DNA from: Lachnospiraceae bacterium AC2012
Lineage (GTDB): Bacteria > Bacillota > Clostridia > Lachnospirales > Lachnospiraceae
DNA length: 64,000 nucleotides
NCBI GenBank assembly: GCA_000702525.1
Contig: JNIN01000001.1
Span: 1,746,501 to 1,810,500, forward strand
Reading direction: 5' to 3'
Numbering within the stretch: position 1 is the stretch's first letter; each line of letters begins with the position of its first letter. The notes beneath the pieces were generated by a model, which did no database searches, was not told where the DNA came from, and worked only from the letters and a program-made list of their open reading frames with translations. Positions 8,846 to 17,933 of this stretch are shown here, in pieces. The position numbers and the translations under genes are program-made.

Positions 8846-9907
8846 GTGAATGACATCAAAATATCGATTATCGTTCCGGTTTATAATGCTGCAGAAACAT
8901 TGCAGGAATGCCTGGATAGCATAGCTTCTCAGACATTGCAGGAGTGGCAGCTGATTTTGGTGGACGATAAGTCGACAGACAATAGTTTGGAAATATGCAA
9001 AAAATTCGAACAACAACACACGGATCAGACGATTTTGATTCCGTTGGAGGAGAACGGTGGCCCGGGAAAAGCCAGAAATATTGCGCTGGAATATGCGACG
9101 GGCGAGTATATCGGTTTTGTCGATTCGGATGATGCGATTACACCGAATATGTACAAACTCTTATACGAAGAAGCCATGCAATATACAGATGCAGAAGGCC
9201 AGCATTATGATATCGTCGACGCGGGTTATTACGATCAGAGGAATGACCTCGCCATCTTATTTACAGCGGATGAATTGACGGGAAAGCTGGATTCGAAGAA
9301 GCGCAGCACATTGATTGCGTCGGGAGGGTATTGCCCGACGAAGATTTTCAGGCGCGCATTTTTGGAAGCAGAGCAGATACATTTCCGGGAGGAATATGTA
9401 TTAGAAGATATGGATTATTTGATTGAGATATTTGCGAAAGCCAGAAGTATTGGAAATGTAAAGCAGATTCTCTATTTATATAGAAATACGGATGCGTCTC
9501 TGTCGAAGACGATTGAGGTGGAGAAATATTATCACAGTACGTCAACGGCGATGGATGCGATCTGTCACAAGGTCACTGGGGTTAAGAATTATCCGGGGAT
9601 TAGTGAAGCAGTAGAATATGCGATTCTTCAATTGTATTCTTATTCGATCAATGCAGTTTTGGGCGGAATGAAGGACCTGTATGAAGATGCAGAGGTGAAT
9701 CCGGCGGTTCTTCGTGCGAAGGAAGCGGAGGCGCTGGAAAAATTGGAGGCGCTTCGAGAGAAGAAGTTACAATATGTGTCCGGTCCATATGAGACGGTAT
9801 ATGTGTTAGCGAAGATTGCACCGGATGATATTCAGATTATGAAGGCAAATGACGAGAGCCCGAAGGCTCTTCTGGAGCGATTGAAAGATGCGAGAAACAA
9901 AGGTTGA
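8846..9907 (+). CDS. family 2 glycosyltransferase
   Basis: GT-A fold glycosyltransferase. The start ISIIVPVYNAAETLQECLDS and ILVDDKSTDNS are nucleotide-sugar binding motifs, and FVDSDD carries the DxD-type metal-binding acids. About 353 residues; the catalytic domain occupies roughly the first 220 and a helical tail follows. GTG at 8846 is preferred because GAGGAAAG lies 7 bases before it; an in-frame TTG at 8822 has no such site. It overlaps the next gene by 20 bases. Expected to add a sugar from an activated donor at the cytoplasmic face; acceptor unknown. Confidence 0.88.
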   Translation: MNDIKISIIVPVYNAAETLQECLDSIASQTLQEWQLILVDDKSTDNSLEICKKFEQQHTDQTILIPLEENGGPGKARNIALEYATGEYIGFVDSDDAITPNMYKLLYEEAMQYTDAEGQHYDIVDAGYYDQRNDLAILFTADELTGKLDSKKRSTLIASGGYCPTKIFRRAFLEAEQIHFREEYVLEDMDYLIEIFAKARSIGNVKQILYLYRNTDASLSKTIEVEKYYHSTSTAMDAICHKVTGVKNYPGISEAVEYAILQLYSYSINAVLGGMKDLYEDAEVNPAVLRAKEAEALEKLEALREKKLQYVSGPYETVYVLAKIAPDDIQIMKANDESPKALLERLKDARNKG

Positions 9908-10958
9908 TATTCTTGTTCCTTACTCCGGCCAGGGCGGAGTGGAAATAGTGATAAATCAAGTGATTCGATACCTGAAGCAGAATGGATTTCAGATTCGGGT
10001 GGTTGAACTGGTCTGGGATGGCAATCCTTGGCTGGATGCAGACGTTGATTTTTATCCGCTGCGAAGAGATAAGGTGGAGAATATCGAACAATTTACCGAT
10101 ATGTATGGTGTGTTCCTGCAAGAGCGAGGGATTCCGGATTTAGTGCTTGCAACGCCTTGGCCATTTTTGGCCTATGTTGCAAAGAAAGCACTTACGATCC
10201 TTGGAAATGATCACGCTTGCCGCGTTATCTCCTGGCTCCACGCGCCTATGCAGATCTATGAGAAGTACGGCGTTGGAGGATACGAAAGACTGGCCTTTGC
10301 AGATCGCGTTTTTTGTTTGACGCATGCCGAGGAAAACCGGGTGAATCATAGACTTGGCGAAGGGAAAGCGGTCATGGTATATAACCCTATCGATACAAGC
10401 CAGATTGGTGTGTTAGAAGCCGAGAATGGTAACGAACCAAAACTCGTCTATGTGGGACGTTTATCAGAAGAAAAGCGTGTGGACACCTTGATTCGTGCGC
10501 TTGCGATGGCAAAATCCGATTGGAACCTTACGATCGTGGGAGACGGCGAAAGCAGAGAGAAGTTGCAGGAACTTGCGGATTCTCTGGGTGTCGAAACGAA
10601 GATCGAGTGGCTGGGATGGAGAGAACATCCATGGGCAGAGAAGCAGGTTTTGAACGCCGATTTTATGGTGCTCCCATCGGAGTACGAGGGATTCGCACTT
10701 GTTTTGGTAGAGGCTTTAGCGGCGGGAATTCCAGTGATTTCCACACCGGTTGGTGTAGCGCCGGAACTGGTTCGACCGGGCGAGAATGGATATTTATTTG
10801 AGACGGGTCAGGAGATGCAACTGCAGCAGATTCTGGATTGTATTGCGGATTCGGTATTGCCGAAGCCAGACCGAGAGATATGTAAAAATAGTGTAACGTC
10901 ATACGAGATGTCGCATGCACTTTTTGATTTTCAACAGAAGTTATTAGATACGTTGTAA
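9888..10958 (+). CDS. family 4 glycosyltransferase
   Basis: GT-B fold retaining glycosyltransferase, 356 aa. The N-terminal half opens VDILVPYSGQGGVEIVINQVI. The C-terminal half has VYVGRLSEEKRVDTLIRAL, the donor-site start, and EYEGFALVLVEALAAGIPVI, the E-x7-E motif of GT4 enzymes. The ATG lies inside the preceding GT2 gene, so the two are translationally coupled. No membrane segment. Likely the next step after the GT2 enzyme in building a glycan chain; substrates unknown. Confidence 0.88.
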   Translation: MRETKVDILVPYSGQGGVEIVINQVIRYLKQNGFQIRVVELVWDGNPWLDADVDFYPLRRDKVENIEQFTDMYGVFLQERGIPDLVLATPWPFLAYVAKKALTILGNDHACRVISWLHAPMQIYEKYGVGGYERLAFADRVFCLTHAEENRVNHRLGEGKAVMVYNPIDTSQIGVLEAENGNEPKLVYVGRLSEEKRVDTLIRALAMAKSDWNLTIVGDGESREKLQELADSLGVETKIEWLGWREHPWAEKQVLNADFMVLPSEYEGFALVLVEALAAGIPVISTPVGVAPELVRPGENGYLFETGQEMQLQQILDCIADSVLPKPDREICKNSVTSYEMSHALFDFQQKLLDTL

Positions 10959-10989
10959 GACAGATTACAAGATTAGGGAGGAACGATTT

Positions 10990-11358
10990 ATGGAGATGAG
11001 GGAAGAGAAACTGGAAGCGATGAAAGCAGTGGTTGACTACAATCCAAGATTACTTCGCGGATTGGAGAATGTTGCCAAGGAGCTTTCGGGGGATCGAAAA
11101 GAAGATACCGATGAATATTTAAAATCTGTAATCGATGGAATCAATTGGGAAATTCAGATTTTGAATCGTACGATGGATCTCGTCAATGAGAACGAAGAGC
11201 AGGTAAATCAGGACGAAGCAAATGAACTTTTCAAGAGTTTCAGTGCAGCGTATAAGGATGGAGATGACCAGAAGATTGCAACTTCCATCACAACCGAATT
11301 AGTACCATTCTTTACAAAGTTTGGAAAGATTGCCGAAGCATTTGCAGAGGAAGCATAG
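10990..11358 (+). CDS. small acidic helical protein of unknown function
   Basis: 122 residues, strongly acidic, almost entirely predicted helix from composition, with no Cys and no signal or membrane segment. It has a good ribosome-binding site (GGGAGGAACG) and sits 31 bases after the GT4 gene and 6 before the cytidylyltransferase fusion, so it is in the operon. Not recognised. Size, charge and position near a flagellar-type gene would fit a chaperone or adaptor for a glycosylated protein, but this is only a guess. Confidence 0.6.
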   Translation: MEMREEKLEAMKAVVDYNPRLLRGLENVAKELSGDRKEDTDEYLKSVIDGINWEIQILNRTMDLVNENEEQVNQDEANELFKSFSAAYKDGDDQKIATSITTELVPFFTKFGKIAEAFAEEA

Positions 11359-11364
11359 GGGATT

Positions 11365-12708
11365 ATGAAAAAAGTAATTACATATGGTACTTATGACTTA
11401 TTTCATGAGGGCCATTATAATTTGTTAAAGCATGCGAAAGAATTGGGCGACTACTTGATCGTTGGTGTGACGACACAACATTTCGATCAGATGCGTGGCA
11501 AGATGAATGTCGTCGATCCGATTTTGACGAGAATCGAGAATGTTCGTAAGACCGGATTCGCAGATGAGATTATTGTAGAAGATCATGAGGGCCAGAAGAT
11601 TGAAGATATACAGAATTATGATATCGATATCTTTACGGTTGGTTCCGATTGGACCGGGAAATTTGATTATTTAAATGCGTATTGTGAAGTACGATATCTT
11701 CCTAGAACACCGAATATCTCGTCGACGATGATTCGGGAACATGCGAAACCGATTCTTCAGATTGGTGTGATTGGCTCCGGACGAATGGCACCGCGATTCA
11801 TTGATGAATCGCGTTACGTCAGTGGTGCGTATGTTGGAGCGGTTTACAATCCGATGGTAGAAAGTGCAAGAGCATTTCAAGAGAAATATCAAATCGAAGT
11901 GCAGACGGAAGACTTTGATCAATTTGTGGATTCTGTCGATGCGGTGTATATTGCTTCGCCAAATGAGACGCACTATGAATATGCAAAGCGTGTCTTGCAG
12001 GCGGGGAAGCATGTACTGAGTGAAAAGCCGCTTGCGTTTACCCGAGAGAAGACGATGGAGCTCTATGATTTGGCACATGAGAAGCACGCCATTCTCATGG
12101 AGGGGATTCGAACGGCGTATGCGCCTAGCTTTCAGCAATTAATCAATATTGCAAAGAGCGGAAAAATTGGTGAGATTCGCGATGTGGAAGCGACCTTTAC
12201 AAGAATTGCGGATGAGCGTTCCAGAGAGCGAACGGATGCAGAATTCGGCGGAGCATTTCTAGAATTTGCCGGATATACGATGCTTCCGATTTTCAAGATC
12301 TTTGGCTTGGATTATGAAGATGTTACCATCGACAGTATCTGTGATGAGAATGGACTGGATGTCTATACGAAGATGCAGTTTCGTTATAAAGATGGTATGG
12401 CAACGGCGAAGATGGGCGTGGGAGTGAAGTCCGAGGGTAACCTCGTCATTTCCGGAACCAAGGGCTATGTCCTGGCGCCGTCGCCATGGTGGCTGACCAA
12501 GAAGTTTGATATTAGATATGAAGATGCATCGCAAGTGGATCACTATGATATGAATTTCATGGGAGATGGCTTGCGCTATGAATTGGCAGAATTTGTTTCG
12601 AAGATTAATAAATCGGAGAAGAAGGACTTTAAGCTGACAGCGGAGGAATCCATCCGTATGTCAGATGTCGTTGAGAAATTTATGCGACAGGAACGTGGGA
12701 TGAAATAG
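11365..12708 (+). CDS. fused cytidylyltransferase and Gfo/Idh/MocA oxidoreductase
   Basis: Two enzymes in one 447-residue chain. Residues 1-130 are a TagD-type nucleotidyltransferase: GTYDLFHEGHYNLL has the HxGH motif and RTPNISSTMIRE the ISST motif, which bind CTP and an alcohol phosphate such as glycerol-3-phosphate. Residues 131-447 are an NAD(P)-dependent sugar-type oxidoreductase: IGVIGSGRMAPRF is the dinucleotide-binding loop and GKHVLSEKPLAF the EKP motif. The fusion implies consecutive steps making a CDP-activated small polyol or sugar. It is followed after four bases by the DUF4422-type gene. Start is ATG with AGGGG upstream. Confidence 0.85.
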   Translation: MKKVITYGTYDLFHEGHYNLLKHAKELGDYLIVGVTTQHFDQMRGKMNVVDPILTRIENVRKTGFADEIIVEDHEGQKIEDIQNYDIDIFTVGSDWTGKFDYLNAYCEVRYLPRTPNISSTMIREHAKPILQIGVIGSGRMAPRFIDESRYVSGAYVGAVYNPMVESARAFQEKYQIEVQTEDFDQFVDSVDAVYIASPNETHYEYAKRVLQAGKHVLSEKPLAFTREKTMELYDLAHEKHAILMEGIRTAYAPSFQQLINIAKSGKIGEIRDVEATFTRIADERSRERTDAEFGGAFLEFAGYTMLPIFKIFGLDYEDVTIDSICDENGLDVYTKMQFRYKDGMATAKMGVGVKSEGNLVISGTKGYVLAPSPWWLTKKFDIRYEDASQVDHYDMNFMGDGLRYELAEFVSKINKSEKKDFKLTAEESIRMSDVVEKFMRQERGMK

Positions 12709-12712
12709 GAGT

Positions 12713-13900
12713 ATGAAATCAGGCAAGATGAACATCTATATTATGACGCATAGAGAATTTGTACCTCCGCAGGTGGCGGGATATACGCCGCTTCAGGTGG
12801 GTGCTTCGCTTCATGAGGATCTGGGTTATCAGCGGGATGATGAGGGCGACAATATCTCTGCAAAGAATGGCAATTATTCGGAGCTTACAGGGCTCTATTG
12901 GATGTGGAAACATGCGCCTAAGGCAGAAATTACAGGACTGGTACATTATCGAAGATACTTTGTGGATGCGAAGGGAGATCCTCTCGATGAAGCGGGAATT
13001 CGAAACATTATGGATGGGCATCAGGCAATTATGACACCGGAGCTTATATTGGATACTTCGGTGCGGGAGCAGTATGAGATGCATCATGTGGCGAAGGATC
13101 TCGATCTGGTTGAAGATGCTATTCGCAGGATTTCGCCGGAGTATCTGGATACTTACCATGCGTTTTTGTCTGGAAATCGGATGCATTTTGCAAATATGAT
13201 CATTACGTCATCCGAGATTATCAACCGCTATGCAGAGTGGTTGTTCTCGATTTTATTTGATGTGGAAGCCCATATGGATATGACGGGCTATGATGATTAT
13301 AACAGGCGTGTTTATGGATTCCTTTCGGAGAGATTAATCACCGTTTGGCTTCTATATAATAAGATAGATTTTGTAGAGCATATGGTTGCTCTTGTGGGAA
13401 CAAAGGCAGATATTAAAGCTGCGGATGAGACATTTCGCGAATATCTAAACCGTGGAGACATGGATGGTGCTGCGAAATATTACGCGGATCTTCAGGAGAA
13501 GCATCCGGATTACTTCCATCGTGGGAGTGGAGCGGATGATGATTTTATCAATCACTGTATCATCGTAGAGATTTACCAACTGGAGGTAGCGCATCACGTG
13601 ATGCAGACGATTGATGAGGGGAGAGATGCCGATGCTATGGTACACGTGCTAAGAGAAGTTTCGATGCGACTGGGGGAGTGCATGCAGAACTTTAAGGATC
13701 AGGACGCGCGAGAGGCATTGGTTTCCTATATAGAGAATGAGAGAATCTCGCCGATTGCGATGGCAATGATGGTCAATCATTGCACAGAAGATAAGACGCA
13801 GAGACTATTGGTATATAGTAATATTGCGGAATCTTATCTGGTGAAAGGGGATCATGAGAAAACGACTATTTATGCACAGTTGGCAATGCAACAGCAGTAG
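12713..13900 (+). CDS. DUF4422-type capsular glycosyltransferase with C-terminal extension
   Basis: The N-terminal 225 or so residues match the DUF4422 family found in capsule and lipooligosaccharide loci: IYIMTHREFVPP, LTGLYWMWKH, LVHYRRYF and MHFANMIITSSEIINRYAEWLF are its landmarks. The remaining 170 residues are helical and repeat-like (AYKYYADLQEKHPDYF-type segments and a tail of paired helices resembling TPR), not part of the usual family. No signal peptide. Sugar transfer is inferred from the family; the added half may bind the acceptor protein. A second possible ATG lies six codons in (MNIYIMTH). Confidence 0.75.
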   Translation: MKSGKMNIYIMTHREFVPPQVAGYTPLQVGASLHEDLGYQRDDEGDNISAKNGNYSELTGLYWMWKHAPKAEITGLVHYRRYFVDAKGDPLDEAGIRNIMDGHQAIMTPELILDTSVREQYEMHHVAKDLDLVEDAIRRISPEYLDTYHAFLSGNRMHFANMIITSSEIINRYAEWLFSILFDVEAHMDMTGYDDYNRRVYGFLSERLITVWLLYNKIDFVEHMVALVGTKADIKAADETFREYLNRGDMDGAAKYYADLQEKHPDYFHRGSGADDDFINHCIIVEIYQLEVAHHVMQTIDEGRDADAMVHVLREVSMRLGECMQNFKDQDAREALVSYIENERISPIAMAMMVNHCTEDKTQRLLVYSNIAESYLVKGDHEKTTIYAQLAMQQQ

Positions 13901-13924
13901 TATCGAGGGTTATGGGGGAAGACT

Positions 13925-16315
13925 ATGGCAAGGATTCTAGTAATAACACATCAATTATCACATACCGGTGCACCAATCGTTCTATTGGATATGGTGCGTA
14001 CTTTGCAGGGGGCGGGATATGAAATCGAGATGATTTCGCTCTTGGAAGGAGAGCTGCGAAAAGAAGTGGAGGAAATGGGAATACCGCTTAAGGTGCAGAA
14101 CCATTTTATCCACGATGAAGAGGCGTTTCGTGCAAAACTGTCCACATATGACGCGGTGATTGTGAACACTTTATTGGGATATGAAGTGATTCACATTTTG
14201 AAGTATATGCAGGTGCCGGTGCTGTGGTGGATTCACGAAGGGGAACATTTCTTTGAATATTTCAAATCGGTGATTCCGGATATGAAAACATTGACGTCGA
14301 ACATCCATATCTATTCGGTGAGTGGATATGTACAGCGTATTATTCAGAAACGTTACGATGTTTGGACGCCGATCCTGCACTTTGGGGTGAAGGATTCCTA
14401 TGATCCGTCGGGATTGTTTAAACTTGAGAATCTGCTTCGCGAAGAATCAGCGGGGATTGATTTTGAGGTTTGGGACCTGGGACATAAGAAGATTCGTTTT
14501 CTGACAGTGGCGCTCTATGGCGATGTGAAAGGACAGGATTTTGCCATTCAGGCGATTGAGAAGATGCCGGAGGAACTCCGTAAGAAGTGTCTCTTCGTAT
14601 TCTGCGGAGAAGAGGCGCGGGATAAAGCTGATATGCGGATTTTGGGTCCGGTTCTGGAGGCTTCCGAGAAATATGACGAAGTGATGCACATTCCAAGACA
14701 GGAACATGCATCGGTGTTAAATCTGATGAGTGACATGGATTATCTCCTTGTGCCATCTAGGATTGAGCCGATGCCAACGGTTGCTTGCGAGGCAATGATG
14801 ATGAAGCGGCCCGTGGTCATTTCCGATGTGTGCGGAGTGGCGGACGATCTGACGGATGGATGGGACGGTATCCTGTTCCATACGGAAGATGTGATAGATT
14901 TCCAGCATGCAATCTCTCGCGCTGTTGAGATGCAGCAGGAAGAATATGAGAGTATGTGTCGTCGCGCACGTGCCATTTATGACGAGAAATATGCGATGTC
15001 GATTTTTGAACCGAATGTGCTTGGGATGATGTCACATATATATAGAAGAAGAAAATTGATTATGATGCTTTCCGGTAGAGATATTCTGGATATCTTCTCA
15101 CTTTCTATGGAAGAAAAATTCCGGGAGATGGGATATGAAGTGATGGAATTTGATAATCGCGATATCGCATCATCGCTGGGGCGGATGGATACCTTTATCG
15201 ATTCTCCGGTGACGGCGGCATTGGCATTTAATAATTGCGGATTTTGTATGGAGATCGTGCCTGGAAAAAACATCTGGGAGCAGCTGGAGATTCCGTATAT
15301 CGATTTTTTGATGAACCACCCGTTTGCGCATAAGGAGGCTTTGGACAAACTTCCTTCTACGGGCATTGTGCTATGCCCGGATCGAAATCATATGAAGTAT
15401 GTGCAGCGCTTTTATCCGGAAATCAGTACGACGGGATTTATGGCGCACGCAGGCAAGGAAATGCATCGTGACGTGCCACGAATCAAGGATCGAAAGATTG
15501 ATGTGATGTATGCAGGAAATCTGCCGAGTGCTTTTGTAAATCAGATTCAGCCGGATTTCGAGACGGTGTTTAAGGATTATGATATCAACATGGGTGAGCT
15601 GTCGATGGATGCGTTTCGAGAACTGGTGGCGCATCCGGAAGAGACGACCGAAGCGGTGATTGAGAAATTGATTGTTCGTGCGGGCGGTAAATTTATGGAT
15701 GATGAGTTGAGCTGGATTATCGAGAAGCTTCGCTTTGTTGATTTGTTGGCTGTTTCTTATTATCGAGAGATGTCGCTTCGCTTACTTGCGGAGGCCGGCG
15801 TGTCCATTGCGTTATATGGTACCGGTTGGGAGAATTGCGATTTTGTAAAACTGCCGAATGTACATTATAATGGTAGAATCAGCGCAGAAGAAGTGGTTGA
15901 CCAGATGCATGATGCGAAAATTGTGCTCAGTACCATGACCTGGTTCAAGGATGGTACGCATGACCGCGTCTTCAACGGTATGCTTGCCGGAGCTGTGGCG
16001 CTCACAGATACTTCTATATATATGAAGGAAAACTTCGATGGCATCCGTATGGTCGGTTCAGCGATCGAGGGTGTGCATGCCGGAACGGGTTTGATTTCCG
16101 AGACACCGGAGCTTGTGATGTTTGAATTGGAGAAGAAGATGGATCATTTCCAGTATCCAACGATTCACGAGATGCCGGCGCTGGTAAAGAGGCTACTTGC
16201 GAATCCGGACTATATGCAACAGATTGCAGATGCGGGTCGTACGAGAGCAAAGAAAACCGAGACTTGGGCGGCGCGTGCCATCGAGATGGATCAAGACTTG
16301 CTGGAGATGCTGTAA
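13925..16315 (+). CDS. GT4-CgeB fusion glycosyltransferase (796 aa)
   Basis: Two full glycosyltransferase modules in one chain. Residues 1-375 are a GT4 enzyme: HTGAPIVLLDMVRTL at the N-terminus, FLTVALYGDVKGQDFAIQAI, and SRIEPMPTVACEAMMMKRPVV as the E-x7-E region. Residues from about 378 repeat the sub-type B CgeB-like protein at 3391: LAFNNCGFCM, IPYIDFLMNHPFAHK, DRNHMKYVQRFYP, and AKIVLSTMTWFKDGTHDRVFNGMLAG. It closes the island and ends before a terminator. Sequential addition of two sugars by one polypeptide is the simple reading. Start ATG has GGGGGAAG upstream. Confidence 0.85.
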   Translation: MARILVITHQLSHTGAPIVLLDMVRTLQGAGYEIEMISLLEGELRKEVEEMGIPLKVQNHFIHDEEAFRAKLSTYDAVIVNTLLGYEVIHILKYMQVPVLWWIHEGEHFFEYFKSVIPDMKTLTSNIHIYSVSGYVQRIIQKRYDVWTPILHFGVKDSYDPSGLFKLENLLREESAGIDFEVWDLGHKKIRFLTVALYGDVKGQDFAIQAIEKMPEELRKKCLFVFCGEEARDKADMRILGPVLEASEKYDEVMHIPRQEHASVLNLMSDMDYLLVPSRIEPMPTVACEAMMMKRPVVISDVCGVADDLTDGWDGILFHTEDVIDFQHAISRAVEMQQEEYESMCRRARAIYDEKYAMSIFEPNVLGMMSHIYRRRKLIMMLSGRDILDIFSLSMEEKFREMGYEVMEFDNRDIASSLGRMDTFIDSPVTAALAFNNCGFCMEIVPGKNIWEQLEIPYIDFLMNHPFAHKEALDKLPSTGIVLCPDRNHMKYVQRFYPEISTTGFMAHAGKEMHRDVPRIKDRKIDVMYAGNLPSAFVNQIQPDFETVFKDYDINMGELSMDAFRELVAHPEETTEAVIEKLIVRAGGKFMDDELSWIIEKLRFVDLLAVSYYREMSLRLLAEAGVSIALYGTGWENCDFVKLPNVHYNGRISAEEVVDQMHDAKIVLSTMTWFKDGTHDRVFNGMLAGAVALTDTSIYMKENFDGIRMVGSAIEGVHAGTGLISETPELVMFELEKKMDHFQYPTIHEMPALVKRLLANPDYMQQIADAGRTRAKKTETWAARAIEMDQDLLEML

Positions 16316-16342
16316 TTATTAATAAATTAGAAAATGATTGAC

Positions 16343-16398
16343 AGACCTAGTTTCCTATGCTACATTAGTTTAGCGATGGAAGTTAGGTCTTTTTTTTA
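16343..16398 (+). terminator. intrinsic terminator of the glycan island
   Basis: AGACCTA-GTTTCC pairs with GGAAGT-TAGGTCT around a long loop, followed by eight Ts. It separates the glycan operon from the rpmG-secE-nusG genes. The 132 bases after it carry two more small hairpins (16400-16417 and 16415-16429) but no convincing promoter was seen. Confidence 0.8.
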
Positions 16399-16530
16399 TG
16401 CTCTTTTTTAGAAGAGCCGAAAAACGGCTGAAATTCGTGAAATAAGCAGCGCGAAGGACGGACGTTGGTTCGATAAAAAGACAAAAAGAAGATCGTCAAA
16501 CATTTTAGAAATTGAGTGGAGGTGGAAGTT

Positions 16531-16680
16531 GTGCGTACAAAGATCACATTAGCATGCACAGAATGTCAGCAGAGAAATTATAATGTTTCTAAGAATAAGC
16601 AGATTCATCCGGATCGCGTAGAAACTAAGAAGTATTGTAGATTCTGTAAGAAACACACTTTACACAAAGAAACCAAGTAA
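16531..16680 (+). CDS. rpmG: 50S ribosomal protein L33
   Basis: 49-residue L33 beginning V(M)[16 protein letters not shown] and ending LHKETK. The four zinc-ligand cysteines are present as CTEC and CRFC. The start is GTG, preceded by GGAGGTGG. Component of the large subunit near the E site; the CxxC form is the zinc-binding version. It lies just before secE and nusG, the usual order in Firmicutes. Confidence 0.95.
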   Translation: MRTKITLACTECQQRNYNVSKNKQIHPDRVETKKYCRFCKKHTLHKETK

Positions 16681-16704
16681 TTGATGTAAAGGAGCATAAG
16701 AGAC

Positions 16705-16905
16705 ATGGCAGACAACGAAAAAAAGACGATGTCCCAGCGTTTCGAAGGACTGAAGTCGGAATTTAGCAAGATTATCTGGCCGGAAGGTTCAACTGTTGCT
16801 AGACAATCCGCAGCAACTATTGTTATTTCAGCTATTTTAGCAATTGTTATTGCTGTTATTGACATGGTTGTTCAGTATGGTGTTGATTTCCTGGTTAATT
16901 TGTAG
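16705..16905 (+). CDS. secE: preprotein translocase subunit SecE
   Basis: 66 residues with one C-terminal membrane segment (about residues 37-62, IVISAILAIVIAVIDMVVQY) and the conserved cytosolic helix SEFSKIIWPEG before it. This is the short single-span SecE typical of Gram-positives. It clamps SecY in the general secretion channel. Fourteen bases before nusG, in the same operon. Confidence 0.95.
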   Translation: MADNEKKTMSQRFEGLKSEFSKIIWPEGSTVARQSAATIVISAILAIVIAVIDMVVQYGVDFLVNL

Positions 16906-16918
16906 GAGGCAAAGGTAG

Positions 16919-17434
16919 ATGGCAGAAGCAAACTGGTATATTGTTCATACCTATTCTGGTTATGAGAACAAAGTCAAAGCAAATATTGAAAAGACAATCG
17001 AGAACCGTCATTTGGAAGACCAGATCCTGGAAGTTCGTATTCCAATGGAAACGGTAACTGAATTAAAGAACGGAGCCCGCAAAGTAGTAGAACGTAAAAT
17101 GTTCCCATGCTACGTTTTTGTCAATATGTTTATGAATGACGACACTTGGTACGTTGTTCGTAATACACGTGGTGTTACCGGGTTTGTAGGGCCTGGAAGT
17201 AAGCCTGTACCTCTTACAGAGGATGAGATGAAATCTATGGGCATCAAAGGAAATACCGTTGAAGTTCAGTTTGCAGAAGGTGACATGATCAATGTTACAA
17301 GTGGTGCATGGGCAGACACTGTAGGTGTTGTTCAGGCTATCAATGCGCAGAAGCAGACGGTAACAATCAACGTAGAGATGTTCGGCCGCGAGACTCCAGT
17401 CGAGATCGACTTCGCGGACGTTCAGAAAATGTAA
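16919..17434 (+). CDS. nusG: transcription termination/antitermination factor NusG
   Basis: 171 residues. The NGN domain (WYIVHTYSGYENKVKANIE at the N-terminus, FPCYVFVNM, GVTGFVGPGSKPVPLT) binds the RNA polymerase clamp, and the C-terminal KOW domain (residues about 118-171, FAEGDMINVTSGAWADTVG) contacts S10 or Rho. Start is ATG behind GGAGGCAAAGG. Couples RNA polymerase with translation and modulates pausing. Confidence 0.97.
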   Translation: MAEANWYIVHTYSGYENKVKANIEKTIENRHLEDQILEVRIPMETVTELKNGARKVVERKMFPCYVFVNMFMNDDTWYVVRNTRGVTGFVGPGSKPVPLTEDEMKSMGIKGNTVEVQFAEGDMINVTSGAWADTVGVVQAINAQKQTVTINVEMFGRETPVEIDFADVQKM

Positions 17435-17455
17435 TAATACAAGGAGGAAAATCCA

Positions 17456-17881
17456 ATGGCAAAGAAAATTGAAGGATATATTAAACTGCAGATTCCTGCT
17501 GGTAAGGCGACTCCAGCACCACCTGTAGGACCTGCACTTGGACAGCACGGTGTAAACATCGTAGAGTTCACAAAGCAGTTTAATGCAAAGACAGCTGATA
17601 TGGGAGATACCATCGTTCCTGTTATCATCACTGTTTATGCTGATAGAAGCTTTAGCTTCATCACAAAGACACCACCAGCAGCCGTAATGATTAAGAAGGC
17701 TTGTAAGATCCAGAAGGGTTCTGGTGAACCTAACAAGACAAAGGTAGCTAAGATCACAAGAGCTCAGCTTCAGGAAATCGCTGAAACTAAGATGAAGGAT
17801 CTTAACGCTGCTTCAATCGACGCAGCTATTAGCATGATTGCTGGTACAGCTCGTTCTATGGGTGTAGAAGTAGAAGACTAA
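17456..17881 (+). CDS. rplK: 50S ribosomal protein L11
   Basis: 141 residues, the normal length. [32 protein letters not shown] is the proline-rich N-terminal hinge and [10 protein letters not shown] the C-terminal rRNA-binding end. Part of the GTPase-associated centre. Preceded by AAGGAGG; separated from rplA by an unusually long 189-bp structured spacer. Confidence 0.97.
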   Translation: MAKKIEGYIKLQIPAGKATPAPPVGPALGQHGVNIVEFTKQFNAKTADMGDTIVPVIITVYADRSFSFITKTPPAAVMIKKACKIQKGSGEPNKTKVAKITRAQLQEIAETKMKDLNAASIDAAISMIAGTARSMGVEVED

Positions 17882-17933
17882 TTTATTTCACCTATTTCGA
17901 AATATTTAAAGTTCTATAGAAAACTTATAACGA

